Source: Glandiceps talaboti
Lineage: Eukaryota > Hemichordata > Enteropneusta > Spengelidae
NCBI RefSeq assembly: GCF_964340395.1
Contig: NC_135564.1
Coordinates: 6,256,861-6,320,860 of the forward strand
DNA: 64,000 nt
Reading direction: 5' to 3'
A program made the translations under genes and the position numbers. Positions within the stretch are counted from its first letter, which is position 1. Each line of letters starts with the position of its first letter. This document shows positions 29,501 to 64,000 of the stretch, one piece after another. A model generated the notes under the pieces. That model ran no database searches and was not told the DNA's origin. It saw only the letters and a list, made by a program, of their open reading frames with translations.

Positions 29501-32001
29501 ATATTTAAAGGACATAAGCTGAGTTCATTCAGTACTTCTTTTATGGGTAAAATCTAAAATCTGACAACATAATTTACTATTCCAAAAACCTTGAAATTTT
29601 CTCTAAAGAATTATTTTCGCTTATTTCACTTGAAAACAACAACACAACAATACGTAGTGTCTAAAATACCTTCTTGTATATGAACACAATATACAAGTCT
29701 GGTGATTAGTAAAAATTAGTCTGTGTAAACAAGCTGAAGACAGTAAAATTGCCAAATTTTATTGTGGCAAATTTATCGAGATTTACAGTTTACATGACAA
29801 TGTGCAGGAACCTTCGTTTTTTTTGCCATCAACTGCTAACATCATGATCACCAGAAGATGATATATCTATGCAAATCAGAGGCATGCATCAACAGGTAGA
29901 TTATAACCCTCCAATAGTTGAATCAAAAGTTTCAGTATTTTCTTCAGAGATAAAAACCTATAAACTGAGCTTGCACCATTAAGTTCTAGAAACTATTGTG
30001 ATTATACAGTGGTCAGAAACTGACAGCATTGGATACTTCTGCTACAAGTCTAACTTTATACATAAAGTACTATAGACTAAATCCTGATGAAATGCTATTT
30101 TTTTGGACAATATAATTTCAAGATACACGTCAAAATATTCAAATTCCTGTTGTTGGTGTGTAGATACGAATATCTAAATGGTTAGTTACCAAGGATATAT
30201 CACATGACAAAAAGCTTTACATCGAAAACACGTTATTTAAGCACTGGAAGATGACAACTTGTTAACTTGGTTTCACGGTTTCTATTTGTTAAATTTAGTA
30301 GAGGGAAGAGTACGGGGATGTAGTCAAAATTGAACAATAACAACTAGAGAGGAAGTCTGGAGAAAATACACAAAAAATTGAGAATTAATAAAAGCTGATC
30401 AAAGTAAAATTGAAGCAAGCAAATCAATGATTGGAGGAAAGAAATCACGAAGGCAACCATCTACCATAAAGACTGTACAAACTTGACTGCAACTGAAACA
30501 AACAAACAAACTGAAAATAGAAATAAACAACTAAAGGCCTCAAAAGATATGGACCATATAAACCACAGCTGACAGAAGTGACAAACTATCAAAAACAATG
30601 CACTGACGACATCTTGCATGGCAAACCAGCCACTTACTCGTTAGCACCTGTCAATCAAATGTTGGTTGCTATGGTGACTACTCATAGGCCAAACCATATC
30701 ATCGATGCGTTTAGTTTTGGTCATCTGGTCTATTGGTTGCCATAGGAGAAGGGTGTGCAAAAGGGGGAGAAAAGAATGAGGCATGATGGGAAGGAGTGCA
30801 AACCATTGTGCAACTTAAAAAAGTTGGAAAAAAGTCAAACCATAAATGTCAAAACATTTGCAAAGTTAAAGAGATATATAAACCTGACAAGAAGCAAATG
30901 CTCAAGACATTATGCAAAGACATTTACATTCAGTTTCCATGGCATTCTCTAAATGAAAAAACGTGCTGAATGTGTTGTTTTTTTTGCAGAGCAATACTAA
31001 ACTGGTTCATGCTGCCCTCAACAACAGGACAAGTACATCGTATGACAAATGAGAAGAGTGAAGACTAACCAACAAACAAACACAATTTACTGACACAGGT
31101 ACAAACACTACAGTAACCACGGTAACCGTCTTTGGAAATGTGTCACAATCTACACATCACCATACTATAGTACTCTTGCATAAGGTAGAAGAGATTTGCA
31201 TACCATTTGCATACGATTTATAAGTGCTCTGTGTGACTGCTACAGTTTGACATACACATTGATCTAACTTCACACTACACAACAGTGATGTAAAAAGAAG
31301 CTAGCAACCAGTTCCATGGTTTCACTAGTTTACTGTTACAAAGCTACATGTATGTTTTTACAATACTTGTCAGACAGTTTAAAATGAGGCAAACTTTGTG
31401 TCCAGGAATTGGTAAATCTCTTAGACAAATCTACCCTCAAATCTCATTTCTACATCACCGTTGAAACAAAACAAAGCAATGTCAAAGGTCATACAGCTAT
31501 CTGCCAAAGTAGAATATGTAAGTTTCATCTTGTACTAACCAAGGCAATAATGCCTATTATTGTACATTCTAAAGTATAACTACTGAATACACAAAGCCAC
31601 AAGTCAATAACATCATTGTGAACTATTTGGCTAACTGCCAAGTTATAATTAAAGTAATCAATTTTCCGTTTTTTTCAAAAATAATAATCATTTATCTACA
31701 AATATGAATATTCCACTTGTTTCCTAATTTTGACAACATGATGTACATGTACTCTGTGATGTCATCAACTGATGTGAAGTCAAAAAGTGCACAAACTGGT
31801 TTATTCTGTGATGTCATCAACTAGTGTGATGTCATAATGTATGCATAAAGCGATTTACTCAGTGATGCCATGGGATGCTAAAATGTATGTAGACAAGACC
31901 TATACACATTTATACCTTGGCAGACAGCTTCAAAAACACAAGTAAAGTGTTGTCTGTAAACATTACGTCAACTCACCTAAACGAAGCCAGCAGTGTGCAC
32001 T

Positions 32002-61342
<29,341 letters not shown>

Positions 61343-64000
61343 CTGTAATCAAAAGAAGAAAATTCTCTGATTAGAATAGGATTGCTTTTTTCTTCAAAAT
61401 GGACGTAAAAAACAACAAAACTTTGAACTGTAAACAGTTATGCGAGGTGTGACGAAAACCTACCGTCACTGTTGACACATGAAAAAGAATTCTAATGGCA
61501 ATTCAAAGAAAAAGGTAAAATCAAAAGTTTCCACTCATTTTGTCATATTCTATGTTCTCCCCAAGCATTTTTTTAATGATTTTTTAAAAAGCAATACCAT
61601 AATTAACACAATATGTTTGTTTTAATATAATGGTAACCGCACTACTACCGGTAATTTGCAAGTATACATGCATCTCCCCATCCCTCTTCTAATGCCATGC
61701 CTGCCTTCCCTTGTCCCAGCCATGCCTGGAAAAACTACTACTACTTGTGACTGGATGTGTATGTATTATCAAAAGTTTACCATATATAAACAGAAAACCT
61801 CTTTTTCAATGCTTTCACACTTTCTTGTAAAACCATGGCAACTACACGCTTGGGAATTTTGAAACATAAAAGCTTTATTTTTCATTACAAAAATTCAAAT
61901 CTTGCTCTACAAAAGTACTAATGATATACAGCATGAATATGACTACGAATGAGCAATAACGTTTTCAAAAGTTGACACAAACTGCAATGGGTAAATCATT
62001 GCAAGTTTTTATCACTATCACACATCTTAAATGAAGCCAGCTATATAAAAAACATTCAATTTTTGTATTTCAAATGATCTACTTGACGATTCTAATTGAG
62101 ATTCGTACAGCATACCAATTCCCAATTCCAGATTGTCAATTCACGGGCAAACAAGAACAGACGAGACTTGAATAAAGACCACACGATTTTGATCTTATCA
62201 CAATGTTCAAGCACTTCGTCCTCTGACAAGATTGACACTCTCTCTCAATTTAGCATTTCAAAAAGATTCTACTCATACATTTTTTGGTGAGGCGACAGAA
62301 TTTAGACATTTCCATAATTCTTGCAGATAAGAAATAATTAAGTTTGTCTGTGAGGTATGTGTATTGAACTGAAAGTTCATTCTATGATTGTTGAATTAGT
62401 TGATAAAATGTTCCATCTTATCATACACGTTTGCTCATTTTTCTCCTAATCTTACTTGTATGGCATAATGAAAACATGGCTTCTGGTATTAGAAACATTT
62501 AGCAATCTACCAACCAGGGACAAAGTACTAGCATATATTCTATTCGACACACTGATGGACTGGATGAAAATACAGAACATAATTTCTAAATTTCAAAAGA
62601 AAATTGTACATATACAAGTGTATTCTATCTATTTTTATTAACTTATTTTTAAATTTATCTTTTATATTCCCTGCCACAAATCACAAACTCAGATTTTGTA
62701 AACTTCTGCTCAAATCTTTATTCAGACATGGTATTTTTTTACTAAGACTTACATACATCATAATCAGCACAATTTGCAGTTATGCTTCAATTCTTAGGAT
62801 TTTGATGCAGATTTTGTTAGTACCATAGATATCCATGTTGAGAAAACAAATCACATTACAAACATCTAACGGATTACCCATTGGTCAAATCAGACCATAC
62901 AGTCACAGAGTTTGAGAAGAATGTCACCAGAGAACACAATAAATCAGGAAGACGATCTGACATACTGTTAAGCAGATTACTTTCGACGAATTCCTATCAT
63001 TTCCAAACTTTTTATTAGGTTTGCCAGCTTTCTTACATATCAAGTCATCTCTGCAAGATAAATGTCAGCTGTACTAAGACCCCCTTTGAATTGATCAGAT
63101 CTACATCTCGTATTGTCGTATTTTATGTGTAAAACCTCTAATCCCAATCAACTGACTAGGAAATGAAACTTAGACATTTTACACACTTCATTTGTCATTT
63201 TATGTCCTTGTCCTTGACTTGACTTTGAAATAGGACAAAATGTTATAGAATGATGTACATCTATATTGTAATCCGGTCAGAAGACTTTTTTAATGTGCAA
63301 GGAAGTTTCACAACAAAAGTCTGATTCTATATCTATATTTTGTGTAATCATTATGAAAAATGTTATCATATCATGATTATATTTATACTGATATACACTG
63401 TATGCAGAAAAGGGATACCACAGTCTAAAATTGTGACAAAAAATGTGAATTTTGAGTACTATTTGAGATTTTCACCTGGATCATGGTTATTTTTGGAATT
63501 ATAGTTTGCAAAATTCATTCATGTGTATAGAGTGGAATGCTACTTCAGCAATATTAACTACCAGGTACTTTGTTTATACAGCAACCAAATTGATACTCTG
63601 CCCCTGGTAAATGAGCTTGGAAAACCCATGTAAAAGAAACAGCCTGTTACACAGAAACTGTCTAATCACCAACACTGAAGTGTTGGCATGATGCCAACTT
63701 CAAAAATGTGTCTCTTGACACTTAGTGTGCAATTCAAGTTCAAGTATGTTTTGTTGGAAGTTAAGGATAATATCCCTTGAATTGAAAATGAGAAGAATGG
63801 GCCAGCAATATAATTCCTTCTGTTACATTTTCCCCAAATTTTAGCTTAAGATTTCAAAATATTAGGTTTGGTACTTAGCAAATCATACAATAAATGCATA
63901 GCTATTGTCAACCAATAATATTTCTTTCCTAGTCATATGATAGTCACATGACGAGTGTGAACCAATGACTTTTCTTGTCATTTGTCTCGGCTAGACCAGG
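61343..64000 (-). other. CELF intron upstream of exon a, to window edge
   Basis: AT-rich sequence with no recognisable repeat family and no match to the expected RRM1 exons. I see nothing else in it. Confidence 0.55.

Larger units (their letters stand above)
21440..32001. other. Region between CARNMT1 start and CELF stop
   Basis: No multi-exon gene was recognised. The part nearest the CELF stop is probably a long 3' UTR, as CELF genes commonly have; no end could be fixed. It holds two M8 MITEs, a SINE-like copy, microsatellites, a 57-bp and a 67-bp minisatellite, and otherwise AT-rich DNA. Confidence 0.5.

Noticed and set aside
29211-29522. 103-codon plus frame
   Set aside because: 57-bp tandem repeat whose period is 19 codons, so the frame is open by chance.
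62456-62641. 61-codon plus frame near the right edge
   Set aside because: Considered as a possible exon; no match to RRM1 or any family I know, and it is on the wrong strand for CELF.

Overview
This window is animal nuclear DNA, not prokaryotic. It holds three protein-coding genes, all on the minus strand and all cut into short exons by GT-AG introns. Their reading frames were rebuilt exon by exon from splice sites and matching intron phases. The DNA is AT-rich and crowded with microsatellites, minisatellites and small inverted-repeat transposons. Most long open frames are read-throughs of tandem repeats and do not encode protein. The gene set (a CELF3-6-type RNA-binding protein, a carnosine N-methyltransferase, and a death-effector-domain protein of NLR type) fits a bilaterian, probably a marine invertebrate. 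The sequence alone does not let me name the phylum.

Layout, left to right. (1) 1-6697: the 3' part of an open-ended gene. It has a long exon of seven 32-residue repeats (5902-6697), two exons that together form a death-effector domain (4959-5045, 4238-4453), and an exon cut by the window edge (1-115) that resembles the segment just before a NACHT ATPase in invertebrate NLRs. Its first exon(s) were not found. (2) 6698-15055: no supported coding sequence. It contains MITEs, dispersed repeats with CA tails, a Penelope-type GIY-YIG remnant and probably the 3' UTR of the next gene. (3) 15056-21439: a complete eight-exon CARNMT1 gene of 378 codons plus stop, with every exon junction in phase. (4) 21440-32001: 5' flank of CARNMT1, MITEs, and the 3' flank and probable long 3' UTR of the CELF gene. 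(5) 32002-61342: ten exons of a CELF3/4/5/6-type gene, running from the end of RRM1 through RRM2, a long Ala/Gln/Pro linker and RRM3 to the stop. The upstream RRM1 exons lie beyond the right edge. The 18.7-kb intron 42577-61293 is almost entirely repeats and plain AT-rich DNA. (6) 61343-64000: intron with no recognisable exon.

The three genes do not form a functional unit. The DED/NACHT-like gene suggests innate immunity or cell-death signalling, CARNMT1 makes anserine from carnosine, and CELF controls splicing and mRNA fate. The most interesting observations are: the unusual order of a 32-residue repeat array, a DED and a NACHT linker; tandem copies of the end of CARNMT1 exon 5, one of which offers an in-frame alternative splice donor; a hAT MITE inserted in another copy of its own family with an 8-bp target duplication; a GA microsatellite grown inside a MITE; and pairs of adjacent CAG acceptors in CELF.
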